Origin: VBAS01 sp964581455
GTDB taxonomy: Bacteria; Bacteroidota; Bacteroidia; Chitinophagales; Chitinophagaceae
NCBI GenBank assembly: GCA_964581455.1
Contig: CAZOOT010000091.1
Span: forward strand, 1-14,183
Reading direction: 5' to 3'
Length of the DNA stretch: 14,183 nt
A model generated the notes under the pieces. The model had not been told where the DNA came from and did not search any database. It saw only the letters and a program-made list of their open reading frames with translations. The translations under genes and the position numbers were made by a program. Positions 6,985 through 14,183 of this stretch are shown piece by piece. Position 1 is the first letter of the stretch, and each line of letters begins with the position of its first letter.

Positions 6985-8379
6985 TTAAAACCTTTTTGCC
7001 ATTGGCACCAGGTCAGTTAATTCAGAAATTTTTACGGGTCTTTTTAATTGAATACTTTTTCTGGCTGCTATTCCGATCAGGATAGACATTGCGCCTTCTC
7101 TTGTTCCGGCCATTACATGATGGGGGTTGTCTGTTTTATCAACAAACATTCTTCGTTGCATGCGGATATCGCCACCGCCATGCCCTCCTTTTATCCTCGG
7201 TGTAGTGAATATCTCGTAGTTCTTTTGAAAATTATCCATCACCAGTATCTCTCTTACTTCCCCTGGTATGGCATCATCGGCATTACTCATTTCAACAGCA
7301 TGTCGTTTGGATTGATCATCCGGCATTTTCAGCAGGTAGGGAATATCTTCCCAGGTTTCTATTCTCCCATTCATTCCATTGAATGCAATTTGCCAGCCTT
7401 CATAAGGAGAATAAGTGGTAAGAGAATAATTTACTGTTACACCATTGGCATAAATGATCTGGGCACTCATTTTATCATAGATATCAATGTCGTTGCTCCA
7501 AACACAGCCATCTCTTATATAACCATCATGCTGTTCATTCTTTACATAGAGATCTACCAGTCGCTGGTCTTTAGTAATATCCCAATAGAATTTACACTTG
7601 TCTTTAAATTCACAGCCCCTGCATTTGATTCCCCTGAACGAATTATTTTTTCCATAATGCTCCAGCGAACCATAGGCGCTTACTTCAACCGGTTCGCTGT
7701 TCAGCCACCAGTTGAGCAAATCAAAATGATGGGTGGCTTTATGCACCCACAGCGATCCGCCTTTCGCCATGAGTCCGTGCCAGCGGCGAAAATAATCGGC
7801 GCCATGATATACATTGAGGTACCAGTTGAAATCAACGGAAGTAATTTTTCCTACCCGTTCTTTTGCCAGCAACTCTTTTAATTGCATGGCATGCACACTA
7901 TGCCGGTAATTAAAAGCAACAATCACTTTTTTTCCTGTTTTCCTTTCGGCGTCCAGAATCCGTTTACATTTTACTTCGTCAGTTGTCAATGGCTTTTCTG
8001 TAATGACATTTGATCCTGCTTCCAGTGCTTTTACAATAAATTCATCGTGAGTGGAATCAACCGTTGTTACAATCACATAATCCGGTTTTGTTTTTTGCAG
8101 CATTTCATCAAAACTGCTGAACGTGGGACAGTTGGTTTTATACAGCTCTTTGGCATAAGCAAGGCGGCCGGGATTTATATCTGAAAGGCCAACAAATTCT
8201 ACCAGCTCAGCAAAATTTGCCAGCATGGTTTTTCCCCAAAAACCAGTTCCCCTGACACCGGTACCTACCTGTGCCAGTTTTATTTTTGCACCGGCAGGTA
8301 TCGCAAAGGATTCAAACGGGTGCAACAATAAAGATGCTCCGGCAGCAGCCGTGTAACCAAGAAATGTACGTCGTTCCAT
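6985..8379 (-). CDS. Tat-type secreted Gfo/Idh/MocA oxidoreductase with four-cysteine signature
   Basis: A 464-residue NAD(P)-binding sugar oxidoreductase-family protein. The N-terminus MERRTFLGYTAAAGASLLL has a twin-arginine motif and hydrophobic segment, so it is probably exported folded with its cofactor. The Rossmann domain shows VGTGVRGTGFWG (38-49) and the family EKP motif (128-130). In the C-terminal domain the usual D-x-G-x-H-x-x-D block reads HKATHHFD (213-220): the last His and Asp are kept, but the first Asp is His213. A cysteine cluster C253-x2-C256-x5-C262, with C292 in a DGC motif, could bind zinc or another metal. Related exported proteins are common in polysaccharide loci, and some relatives (GH109) are NAD-dependent glycosidases. 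The substrate is unknown, but the context suggests a pectin-derived sugar. It lies 25 bp after the GH43 gene and 10 bp before the DUF4440 gene. Confidence 0.88.
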   Translation of the reverse strand: MERRTFLGYTAAAGASLLLHPFESFAIPAGAKIKLAQVGTGVRGTGFWGKTMLANFAELVEFVGLSDINPGRLAYAKELYKTNCPTFSSFDEMLQKTKPDYVIVTTVDSTHDEFIVKALEAGSNVITEKPLTTDEVKCKRILDAERKTGKKVIVAFNYRHSVHAMQLKELLAKERVGKITSVDFNWYLNVYHGADYFRRWHGLMAKGGSLWVHKATHHFDLLNWWLNSEPVEVSAYGSLEHYGKNNSFRGIKCRGCEFKDKCKFYWDITKDQRLVDLYVKNEQHDGYIRDGCVWSNDIDIYDKMSAQIIYANGVTVNYSLTTYSPYEGWQIAFNGMNGRIETWEDIPYLLKMPDDQSKRHAVEMSNADDAIPGEVREILVMDNFQKNYEIFTTPRIKGGHGGGDIRMQRRMFVDKTDNPHHVMAGTREGAMSILIGIAARKSIQLKRPVKISELTDLVPMAKRF

Positions 8380-8404
8380 TATTTGTTTTTTAAAAGTTAA
8401 TAAA

Positions 8405-10018
8405 TTAATTAACCTGATCTGTTCTGAACCAATCTATGTCTGCAAAACCTGCATCGTTCGTATTATTTGTACGGGTAAAAAACATACCCACATTAACTCC
8501 CACCCATTTGCCGGGTTTGGCTGTAAACGGATTGCCTGCTTTACTGAAATTTTTTCCGTCTTCGCTGAAAGAAAATTCGCAAACAGCAACTGAAGTTACT
8601 TTTACTCTTATATAAATTGTTGAACTGTTGAATGACTGAATGGTTGTTTCATTTTCCCGTCCTCCTTTATCTGCATTATTACATTGATTAAAGCTGATGA
8701 AATTTCCTTCTTTTCTTTTTTGTAAGGAAATGAATGCATAATCACTTCCATGTACAATCAAACCGAATTGTTCGTTTTCATGTCTTGGCTTGAAATCCAG
8801 CTTTACAGTTACTAGAAATTCTTCAGCCGGAAATTTTTGTGCAAGAATATTTGGATAGTCCCACGCCGATTGGAGCGAATTATTTTTATAAACAGAAAAC
8901 ATCCGCAGGAAACCTGTTGAAGTTGTAAAAGCCCAGCCTTGTTTTGGATTAGCCTGCCATTGCCATTGCAAACCGATTTTGGTTGTGTTGAATTCATCAG
9001 AATCAGCAGGAGAATTTGACGGAGATGTTTTGTCAACATTTGGTTTTTTGTAAACCAACACAGGTTCGCCTATGCCATCGCTATTTTTATCAACTCCAAT
9101 CACCGGCCAGTCGTTGATCCATCTCATCGGCTGTAAGTGAACGACTCTTCCATATGCTTCTCTATCCTGGAAATGCAGAAACCAGTCTTCGCCTGTTTGT
9201 GTAGTGATCCATGCTCCCTGGTGTGGCCCGTTAATAGTAGTTGAGCCTTGTTCCATCACTACTTTTCTTTCATAAGGACCATAAATATTTTTTGAACGCA
9301 GAACAGTTTGCCAACCCGTACTGACTCCTCCTGCCGGAGCAAAGATGTAATAGTAACCATTGCGTTTATAAAATTTAGGGCCTTCTATAGTCGGATCTTT
9401 TTCATGACCATCATAAACCATTACAGCATCTGCAATAACTTTTGTCCCATCTTTATTCAGTTCTTTCACTACGATAATGGATTTGATACCGGCCCGGCTG
9501 CCGGCATAAGCATGAACGAGATAAACTTTCCCTTCATCCCAAAGGGGACAGGGATCAATCAACCCTTTTCCTGCTTCCACAAGTATGGGTTCACTCCATG
9601 GGCCATAAATATTTTTTGCTTTAGTAAGATAAATTCCAAAATCGGGATCGGGATAATAAATATAAAATTCATTGTTGTAAAAACGAATGGATGGCGCCCA
9701 TACACCACCGCCATGCTGCACTTTACTGAAATGATCTTCAGGAACCAAATTATTTAATGCATGACCAATTAGTTTCCAGTTGACCAGATCCTTTGAATGC
9801 AGTATAGGGATGCCCGGCGCCTGATTAAAGCTGGAAGAAATCATATAATAATCATTACCCACTCTGATGGCATCGGGGTCGCTGTAGTCTGCATGAATGA
9901 TGGGATTTTTATAGTTGCCGTTTCCATTGTCTGCTACCCAGACTTTTGAAACAATTTGTTGTGTCTGTGTGGAAGACAATGCAAATGATAATGCTGATAT
10001 GAAGATTATTTTTTTCAT
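8405..10018 (-). CDS. Secreted GH43 family glycosidase with C-terminal beta-sandwich domain
   Basis: A 537-residue enzyme. The ATG at 10018 is preferred to the longer start at 10033. It gives an ATGA overlap with the upstream stop and a normal signal peptide (MKKIIFISALSFALSSTQTQ). The five-bladed propeller of GH43 covers about residues 35-325, with all three acidic residues visible: the base D47 in YSDPDAI, the pKa modulator D155 in LIDPCPL and the acid E212 in IEGPKFY. Residues of about 340-535 form a concanavalin-like C-terminal domain of the type that packs on the propeller in beta-xylosidase-like GH43 proteins. Members act on alpha-L-arabinofuranosides, beta-xylosides or galactan side chains; sequence reading alone does not decide which. 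In this cluster it probably trims arabinose or xylose from pectin side chains. A 25-bp gap separates it from the oxidoreductase gene. Confidence 0.92.
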   Translation of the reverse strand: MKKIIFISALSFALSSTQTQQIVSKVWVADNGNGNYKNPIIHADYSDPDAIRVGNDYYMISSSFNQAPGIPILHSKDLVNWKLIGHALNNLVPEDHFSKVQHGGGVWAPSIRFYNNEFYIYYPDPDFGIYLTKAKNIYGPWSEPILVEAGKGLIDPCPLWDEGKVYLVHAYAGSRAGIKSIIVVKELNKDGTKVIADAVMVYDGHEKDPTIEGPKFYKRNGYYYIFAPAGGVSTGWQTVLRSKNIYGPYERKVVMEQGSTTINGPHQGAWITTQTGEDWFLHFQDREAYGRVVHLQPMRWINDWPVIGVDKNSDGIGEPVLVYKKPNVDKTSPSNSPADSDEFNTTKIGLQWQWQANPKQGWAFTTSTGFLRMFSVYKNNSLQSAWDYPNILAQKFPAEEFLVTVKLDFKPRHENEQFGLIVHGSDYAFISLQKRKEGNFISFNQCNNADKGGRENETTIQSFNSSTIYIRVKVTSVAVCEFSFSEDGKNFSKAGNPFTAKPGKWVGVNVGMFFTRTNNTNDAGFADIDWFRTDQVN

Positions 10019-11892
10019 TGCAAAGGATTCCATCCGTTCAGCACCTGGCTGATTGTTATTTTTTTTGCTTCCTCATCAGAAAGTTGTTTTGCCCATTCAA
10101 TTCTTTTTACCGGGTTTGATGAAGGTCCATAATTTTTATATTCGGCATACCGGGTGGTTTTATAATGATCCGTTTGATTCCAGTTGCTCCATCCTTCCGC
10201 TTTGATATGCGGGCCGATATACGTATTCATGAAAACAGTATGTGCAAATGGTCGCCAGGGCCTGCCCAGTGAAACATTGTGTAATGAAGTATCACCTGTA
10301 AGTACACAGTCATTAAAAATATATCCGAATTCTTTTTCTTCAGGTGTTGAAGCGGCGGTGATGTGAGAATTTTTTTTACTGTGAATATGACATTTTTCAA
10401 ACCAGGCAGTAGCAGAACCAAAGATAAAATCAGTGGTTCCTTCGATATAACAGTTTTCATAATACTGCCTGCTTTTATCATTGTTGGTAAACAATACATC
10501 CTGGTTGCCTATAAAGCGGCAATTTTTAAATATGGCTTTGTCGCCATCCGATTCTACAGCTACCGCCTGCCCGGCAGTAAATCCGGCATCATTCTGAAAG
10601 GTTATATTTTTTGCAGTAACATGATCTGAGAGTATTTTAAAACTCCAGGATGTTCTGGTGTTGATGGTATCCCCTTGAGGAGAAAGTTTTCCTGTGTGAT
10701 CATCATAAGTAAGAACCGTGCTGAATTTATTTTCACCGATCAGTGTTACAAAATTTTTTGTTGAGTCAAGCAAAAGTTTTTCCTTATACACCCCGTTACG
10801 GATATAAATGATTTGCTCTTTTGTATTTTTTATAGGAACTGCCTTCAATGCTTCCTGAACCGTGGTGAAATTTCCGCTGCCATCTTTTGCCACAATGATA
10901 ATTGGAGCAGCCTCCTTTTCAAATACTTTTTTCAGGAACTGATCCATGAAATGAACCGTAGAATCAAACCAGGGTTCAAATAAAGGAAATGAATGGGGCG
11001 ATCGGGCAAATGTTATTATTTCAGAAAAAACACCAAAATGATTCAACACATTTATAAAGTCTTCTCTGCCGGCATGCATTCGGCCAACTGAGCTATTAAT
11101 GAATAAAGTTGGTGGGGTATGAAAACCCACATGTGTGAGCGGCGAACCCTGTTTCCATAATTCCGGTTTTTCTTTTTTAGAAAATCCAAACCAGTTGGTA
11201 GCTGCTGAAATCCGTTTGCTGTCATCTCCTTCCCCGGATTCAGGATGAATAAACGCAAGGATACCATCCATATCGATTACCGCATTTACCCGGCTCGAAA
11301 CATTTTTTTCGCAACCATTCCCTTCAAATGTTTTTATGTTATTTGTGGCACCCATCATAGCGGCCAGTTCTCCACCGGCTGAATGGCCTGCAACAACAAT
11401 TTTATTTGTATCAATATTATATTTAGCTGCATTTTTTCTTACCCAGCGGATAACAGATTTTATATCAAAAACACCTGCAGGATACAGCGCTTCCGTTGAC
11501 AACCTGTATTCCGGAGTAAAACAAACATAACCGATTGAAGCCAGTTGCCGGGCCATTGTATGATGCAGCGATTTATTTCCGGTTCTCCAGCCACCTCCAT
11601 GAATGATAATGATCGCTGTTCTTTTTATAGCAGCGTTTTCTTTCGGGAAAAATGCATCAGTCAGAAGTTTCCTGTTTCCCTGTATGCAATACTGCATATC
11701 TTTTTCTTCTGCAACAGCTGCAGACCTGGTTTCTGTTATATATTTTGTTTGAGGATTTGTTTTTACTGAACTGGCATATGCACTATGAAGAGAATAGGAG
11801 GTATCAGGTTTGGAAGTAATTCCTGCTTTTGATTGTGAAAAAGCAAAACAGCTTACCAGGCAACAAAATAATATGGCTATGAGTTGCTTCAT
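10015..11892 (-). CDS. Two-domain pectin esterase: alpha/beta-hydrolase fused to CE8 pectin methylesterase
   Basis: A 625-residue secreted protein (signal peptide 1-20, ending FAFSQ). The N-terminal alpha/beta-hydrolase (about 65-325) has the oxyanion motif HGGGW (98-102), nucleophile elbow GHSAGG with Ser171 and a likely catalytic His300 (SPHSFPLF). The acid residue is not obvious. It resembles the BD-FAE/acetylesterase-like group. The CE8 beta-helix (about 331-623) is complete and canonical: GVYKEKL, GQAVA (Q442), NQDVLF (Q464/D465), TTDFIFG (D488) and SLGRPW (R544/W546). The CE8 half removes methyl esters from homogalacturonan, exposing it for the pectate lyase and GH28. The N-terminal half probably removes acetyl (or feruloyl) groups from the same chain. 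The gene follows the CE12 gene by 6 bp and overlaps the GH43 gene by 4 bp. The CE8 call is very firm; the substrate of the first domain is inferred. Confidence 0.93.
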   Translation of the reverse strand: MKQLIAILFCCLVSCFAFSQSKAGITSKPDTSYSLHSAYASSVKTNPQTKYITETRSAAVAEEKDMQYCIQGNRKLLTDAFFPKENAAIKRTAIIIIHGGGWRTGNKSLHHTMARQLASIGYVCFTPEYRLSTEALYPAGVFDIKSVIRWVRKNAAKYNIDTNKIVVAGHSAGGELAAMMGATNNIKTFEGNGCEKNVSSRVNAVIDMDGILAFIHPESGEGDDSKRISAATNWFGFSKKEKPELWKQGSPLTHVGFHTPPTLFINSSVGRMHAGREDFINVLNHFGVFSEIITFARSPHSFPLFEPWFDSTVHFMDQFLKKVFEKEAAPIIIVAKDGSGNFTTVQEALKAVPIKNTKEQIIYIRNGVYKEKLLLDSTKNFVTLIGENKFSTVLTYDDHTGKLSPQGDTINTRTSWSFKILSDHVTAKNITFQNDAGFTAGQAVAVESDGDKAIFKNCRFIGNQDVLFTNNDKSRQYYENCYIEGTTDFIFGSATAWFEKCHIHSKKNSHITAASTPEEKEFGYIFNDCVLTGDTSLHNVSLGRPWRPFAHTVFMNTYIGPHIKAEGWSNWNQTDHYKTTRYAEYKNYGPSSNPVKRIEWAKQLSDEEAKKITISQVLNGWNPLQ

Positions 11893-11898
11893 TAAAAT

Positions 11899-12651
11899 TT
11901 ACTTTTTTGCGGAGCTGATTATTCTTTCGGCCAACTCTGGTTTCAGCTCCCTGATCTCTTTCAATACAATTTGGGCAATCAGTCTTGCGCCGAGTTCATT
12001 GAAATGAGTATTGTCATCTCTTCCGTCGGGATAATTTGGATGTTCGCCGGGTTTTAATTGGAGAAAAAGTAATTTGGAATTCTCTTTTCCGAATTGCTGG
12101 TAGAGTGCTATACTTTTCTTATCAAGGTCTATTAAAGTGACATTTTGTTCTGATGCCACTTCCCGGGTAAGGGCCGAATATTCGAGATGTGTTTCAATTG
12201 TATTTCCGGCTGCATCAAATCTTCTTCGTGAAACTGGCGTTAACAAAACAGGAATGGCTTTTTTCTGCCTGGCCTCTTTTACAAATTTTGCCAGGATCAT
12301 TTTAAATGTATCCGGTGTAGCATAGCGTTCCAGTTTTTCTTTGGCTTCATCGTTGTGTCCAAACTGGATAAAAACATAATCACCTTCACCGGCTTCATCA
12401 TAAATGGATTTCCATAATCCTTCGCTAATAAATGTTTTGGTGCTGCGGCCGTTCTTTGCCCGGTTTACAACAGTAACAGATGAATCCCAGAAATGAACAA
12501 AGGGCATACCCCAACCGGTTTCGGGATAAGCTTTGGTTTCTTTGATACTCATAGTGGAATCACCTGCCAGGAAAATTTTTATTTTCTTTTTTTCAGGAAA
12601 AGCAAAAGACAGCAATCCAATGGTGAATATAAATAAAACAGTTTTTTTCAT
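11899..12651 (-). CDS. CE12 rhamnogalacturonan/pectin acetylesterase (SGNH hydrolase)
   Basis: A 250-residue secreted SGNH hydrolase. After a short signal peptide (MKKTVLFIFTIGLLSFAFPE), the four blocks appear in order: GDSTMS with nucleophile Ser32, NGRSTKTF (Gly67), GHND (Asn100) and DNTHFNELGA with the Asp213-His216 pair. This set and length match CE12 esterases such as rhamnogalacturonan acetylesterase. The enzyme would remove O-acetyl groups from galacturonate residues in rhamnogalacturonan or homogalacturonan, in the periplasm or at the surface. It overlaps the pectate lyase gene by 4 bp (ATGA, 12648-12651) and ends 6 bp before the two-domain esterase. The cluster therefore encodes two likely deacetylating domains. 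The family call is firm; rhamnogalacturonan versus homogalacturonan preference is open. Confidence 0.92.
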   Translation of the reverse strand: MKKTVLFIFTIGLLSFAFPEKKKIKIFLAGDSTMSIKETKAYPETGWGMPFVHFWDSSVTVVNRAKNGRSTKTFISEGLWKSIYDEAGEGDYVFIQFGHNDEAKEKLERYATPDTFKMILAKFVKEARQKKAIPVLLTPVSRRRFDAAGNTIETHLEYSALTREVASEQNVTLIDLDKKSIALYQQFGKENSKLLFLQLKPGEHPNYPDGRDDNTHFNELGARLIAQIVLKEIRELKPELAERIISSAKK

Positions 12652-14066
12652 TTTATCAGTTGATTAATGTACACTTCAATGTTTGTGTAAGATGAATGTA
12701 AACTTCTTTTCGATGCATCAGAACCATCTGAAGGATTCAGGCCATTTTTTAGTTCCCATTCATCAGGCATGCCATCCCTATCCGTATCTTTTGGTGCCGG
12801 TATTGACTTCAAAGCTGGCCATGCATTTATGGTGAGTTCATAATCTGTACCGTGGGGGAATCCGCCCTGTACATCTATAAAATTGCCCGTTCTGTTTTTT
12901 ACGTCATTAATAATTCTGGCATCCAGTGTATCTCTCCGAAAACTGGCACCTACAAATTTTAATACATCATTATATGCATCGATGGCTGTTTTTATCGGAA
13001 TAGGAACAGAAAGAAATGCTTTGTCAACTACTGTTGCTTTTTTATCTGCTTCCGTTGCACCTTTAGGCATATCAATTCCCAGCCAGTTATTTTTTGAAAC
13101 ATCATTAGCCCCATCCACAGCATTTCCATTCACATACCATTTACCGAAGCCAATTGTTTCATTTTTGCCCGGGTTTGCAATTCTATACCGGACATTCTTA
13201 TTGGTGCCGGGGCCATATTTGTAATAGTTATTAATAATATTGTATTGTCCTCCTTCACCGGCGTATGCATTATTATGTCCCCAGTTATAAATCACGTTGT
13301 TTCCAAAATCGACAAGCTCAGTTGCTGTATGTCTTATGCCATTGAACCGGGGAGTACGACTGATACAATGGGCAAACAAATTATGATGCGCTGATAAATG
13401 CAAGCCTCCCCAGATGCCACCAAATCCATGATGTTCGTAATCTTTATCACCCGTTTCAAAATGGTAAGAATAATTTAGCGGTTCAGAAATTAAATTCCAC
13501 TGCAGTGTTGTACTATCTCCTGCATAAACACTAAATACTTCATCGGTGCTCCAGCTCATACTGCAATGATCAATAATGATATTTTTTCTTCTTCCTCCAC
13601 CAAAAGCATCATCACCACCATTGCCATCTACCATACCACCCCGCTGATACTTATCCCCCATTCTAAATCTGATGTACCGGACAATTATATTATCTCCGCC
13701 TAACTGAACAGAATGGTCGGCCAGGCAAATTCCGTCTCCGGGAGCAGTTTGCCCTGCAATAGTTACATTGCCCCTGATAGAAATTTGTGTTTCAAGATGG
13801 ATTGTTCCTGACACAGCAAAAACAATGATGCGCTTTTCTTTTGCCTCTGCTGCTTCACGAAAACTGCCGGTACCCTTATCATTTAAATTGGAAACAATGA
13901 AGATTTTTCCTCCGCGGCCACCGGTTGTGTATTTTCCAAATCCTTCAGCTCCCGGAAAAGCAATTTCTCTTTCTTCAACCTGTACGGTTACATTATTTTT
14001 TTGGGCACAACAGGAAAGTGAAAAAAATAAAGGAATAAGAAATGTATATTTTATGATTGTATTCAT
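12648..14066 (-). CDS. PL1-type pectate lyase, secreted, with C-terminal calcium-repeat-like motif
   Basis: A 472-residue parallel beta-helix lyase that cleaves de-esterified homogalacturonan by beta-elimination, leaving 4,5-unsaturated ends. The N-terminus is a signal sequence ending SLSCCAQ (cysteines 19-20). Cys20 gives an imperfect lipobox (LSCC), so it could be a lipoprotein or be cleaved by signal peptidase I. The mature protein starts with the Bacteroidota pectate lyase opening AFPGAEGFGKYTTGGRGG (36-53). Other landmarks are IAGQTAPGDGI (103-113), IIDHCSMSWSTDE (164-176) and SRTPRFNGIR with candidate catalytic Arg237 or Arg240. A DTDRDGMPD motif (427-435) resembles a thrombospondin type-3 calcium loop, and the protein ends shortly after. 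It is the first gene after the terminator at 14078-14108 and is coupled to the CE12 gene. Its unsaturated products are the substrate type of the downstream GH105 domain. Confidence 0.92.
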   Translation of the reverse strand: MNTIIKYTFLIPLFFSLSCCAQKNNVTVQVEEREIAFPGAEGFGKYTTGGRGGKIFIVSNLNDKGTGSFREAAEAKEKRIIVFAVSGTIHLETQISIRGNVTIAGQTAPGDGICLADHSVQLGGDNIIVRYIRFRMGDKYQRGGMVDGNGGDDAFGGGRRKNIIIDHCSMSWSTDEVFSVYAGDSTTLQWNLISEPLNYSYHFETGDKDYEHHGFGGIWGGLHLSAHHNLFAHCISRTPRFNGIRHTATELVDFGNNVIYNWGHNNAYAGEGGQYNIINNYYKYGPGTNKNVRYRIANPGKNETIGFGKWYVNGNAVDGANDVSKNNWLGIDMPKGATEADKKATVVDKAFLSVPIPIKTAIDAYNDVLKFVGASFRRDTLDARIINDVKNRTGNFIDVQGGFPHGTDYELTINAWPALKSIPAPKDTDRDGMPDEWELKNGLNPSDGSDASKRSLHSSYTNIEVYINQLIK

Positions 14067-14077
14067 TTTTTCTTTTT

Positions 14078-14108
14078 AAAAAGAAGGCTGCTGCAGAAGC
14101 AGCAGCCT
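14078..14108 (-). terminator. Intrinsic terminator of an upstream gene (or leader attenuator)
   Basis: A perfect 10-bp stem, AGGCTGCTGC (14085-14094) and GCAGCAGCCT (14099-14108), encloses a 4-nt loop. Read on the minus strand it is followed by TCTTTTT (14084-14078), the form of a rho-independent terminator. On the plus strand no T-run follows, so it acts on minus-strand transcription. It ends only 11 bp before the pectate lyase ATG, leaving no room for a promoter between them. Lyase transcription must therefore either read through it or start upstream and cross it. Confidence 0.85.
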
Positions 14109-14183
14109 GTTGAATGTTGGACAAAGCGCCAGAATAATCAAATTAAGAATTATAACAATCCCGGACTTAAATTATTATTTAAA

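Noticed and set aside
7048..7881. A 277-codon plus-strand open frame
   Set aside because: It is antisense to the well-supported oxidoreductase gene, has no signal or motif, and its length is expected from mirrored codon bias.
9308..9757. A 149-codon plus-strand open frame
   Set aside because: It lies wholly opposite the GH43 catalytic domain, shows no recognisable family, and is a shadow of the coding strand.
14132..14171. A weak promoter-like pair on the minus strand (TTTA, 21 bases, TTAATTTG)
   Set aside because: The -33 box is poor in an AT-rich stretch where such matches are common; it is not enough to call without transcript data.
14150..14183. A minus-strand frame open from the window edge to TAA (14152-14150) that could be the last 10 codons of an upstream gene
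   Set aside because: Ten residues (LNNNLSPGLL) are too few to identify. The position about 40 bp before the terminator is reasonable, but other frames also close here, so no gene is called.

Overview
The window looks like part of a Bacteroidota chromosome, most likely Chitinophagaceae or a near relative. I base this on low GC content, A-rich start regions without Shine-Dalgarno motifs, short 'MKK...' signal peptides ending in SQ or AQ, and the gene families present. The taxonomic call is inference from style and content; no rRNA or marker gene is present.

All genes lie on the minus strand and form one tightly packed array, read here from high to low coordinates. An intrinsic terminator (14078-14108) closes an unseen upstream gene just ahead of the first ORF. 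Then follow: PL1-type pectate lyase (12648-14066); CE12 rhamnogalacturonan/pectin acetylesterase (11899-12651); an alpha/beta-hydrolase esterase fused to a CE8 pectin methylesterase (10015-11892); a secreted GH43 enzyme with a C-terminal beta-sandwich domain (8405-10018); a Tat-type Gfo/Idh/MocA oxidoreductase with a four-cysteine signature (6985-8379); and a small secreted DUF4440/NTF2-like protein (6543-6974). The only sizeable internal gap (6434-6542, 109 bp) holds an imperfect inverted repeat and a plausible Bacteroidota promoter. A second block follows it: a very large GH28-GH105 fusion with a third C-terminal domain (2936-6433), a divergent CE8-like protein (1908-2939), uxaB (388-1905) and the start of uxaA (1-387, cut by the window edge).

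Together this is an enzyme cassette for pectin, mainly homogalacturonan with some decoration. Secreted esterases remove acetyl and methyl groups, the lyase and GH28 cut the galacturonan backbone, GH105 removes the unsaturated uronate left by lyase action, and GH43 probably trims neutral side chains. Cytoplasmic UxaB and UxaA then carry tagaturonate, formed from galacturonate, to altronate and on to 2-keto-3-deoxygluconate. Transporters or SusC/SusD proteins, uronate isomerase (uxaC) and the kdg genes are not in this window.

Four-base ATGA overlaps or gaps of 0-25 bp join almost every pair of genes, so I treat the array as one operon with a likely internal promoter at the 109-bp gap. The strongest leads are the three-domain GH28-GH105 fusion, the two-domain esterase-CE8 protein, the CE8-like protein with altered active-site positions, and the exported oxidoreductase of unknown substrate. 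No CRISPR, tRNA, rRNA, insertion sequence or defence system was seen. Stretches between genes are all shorter than 120 bp.
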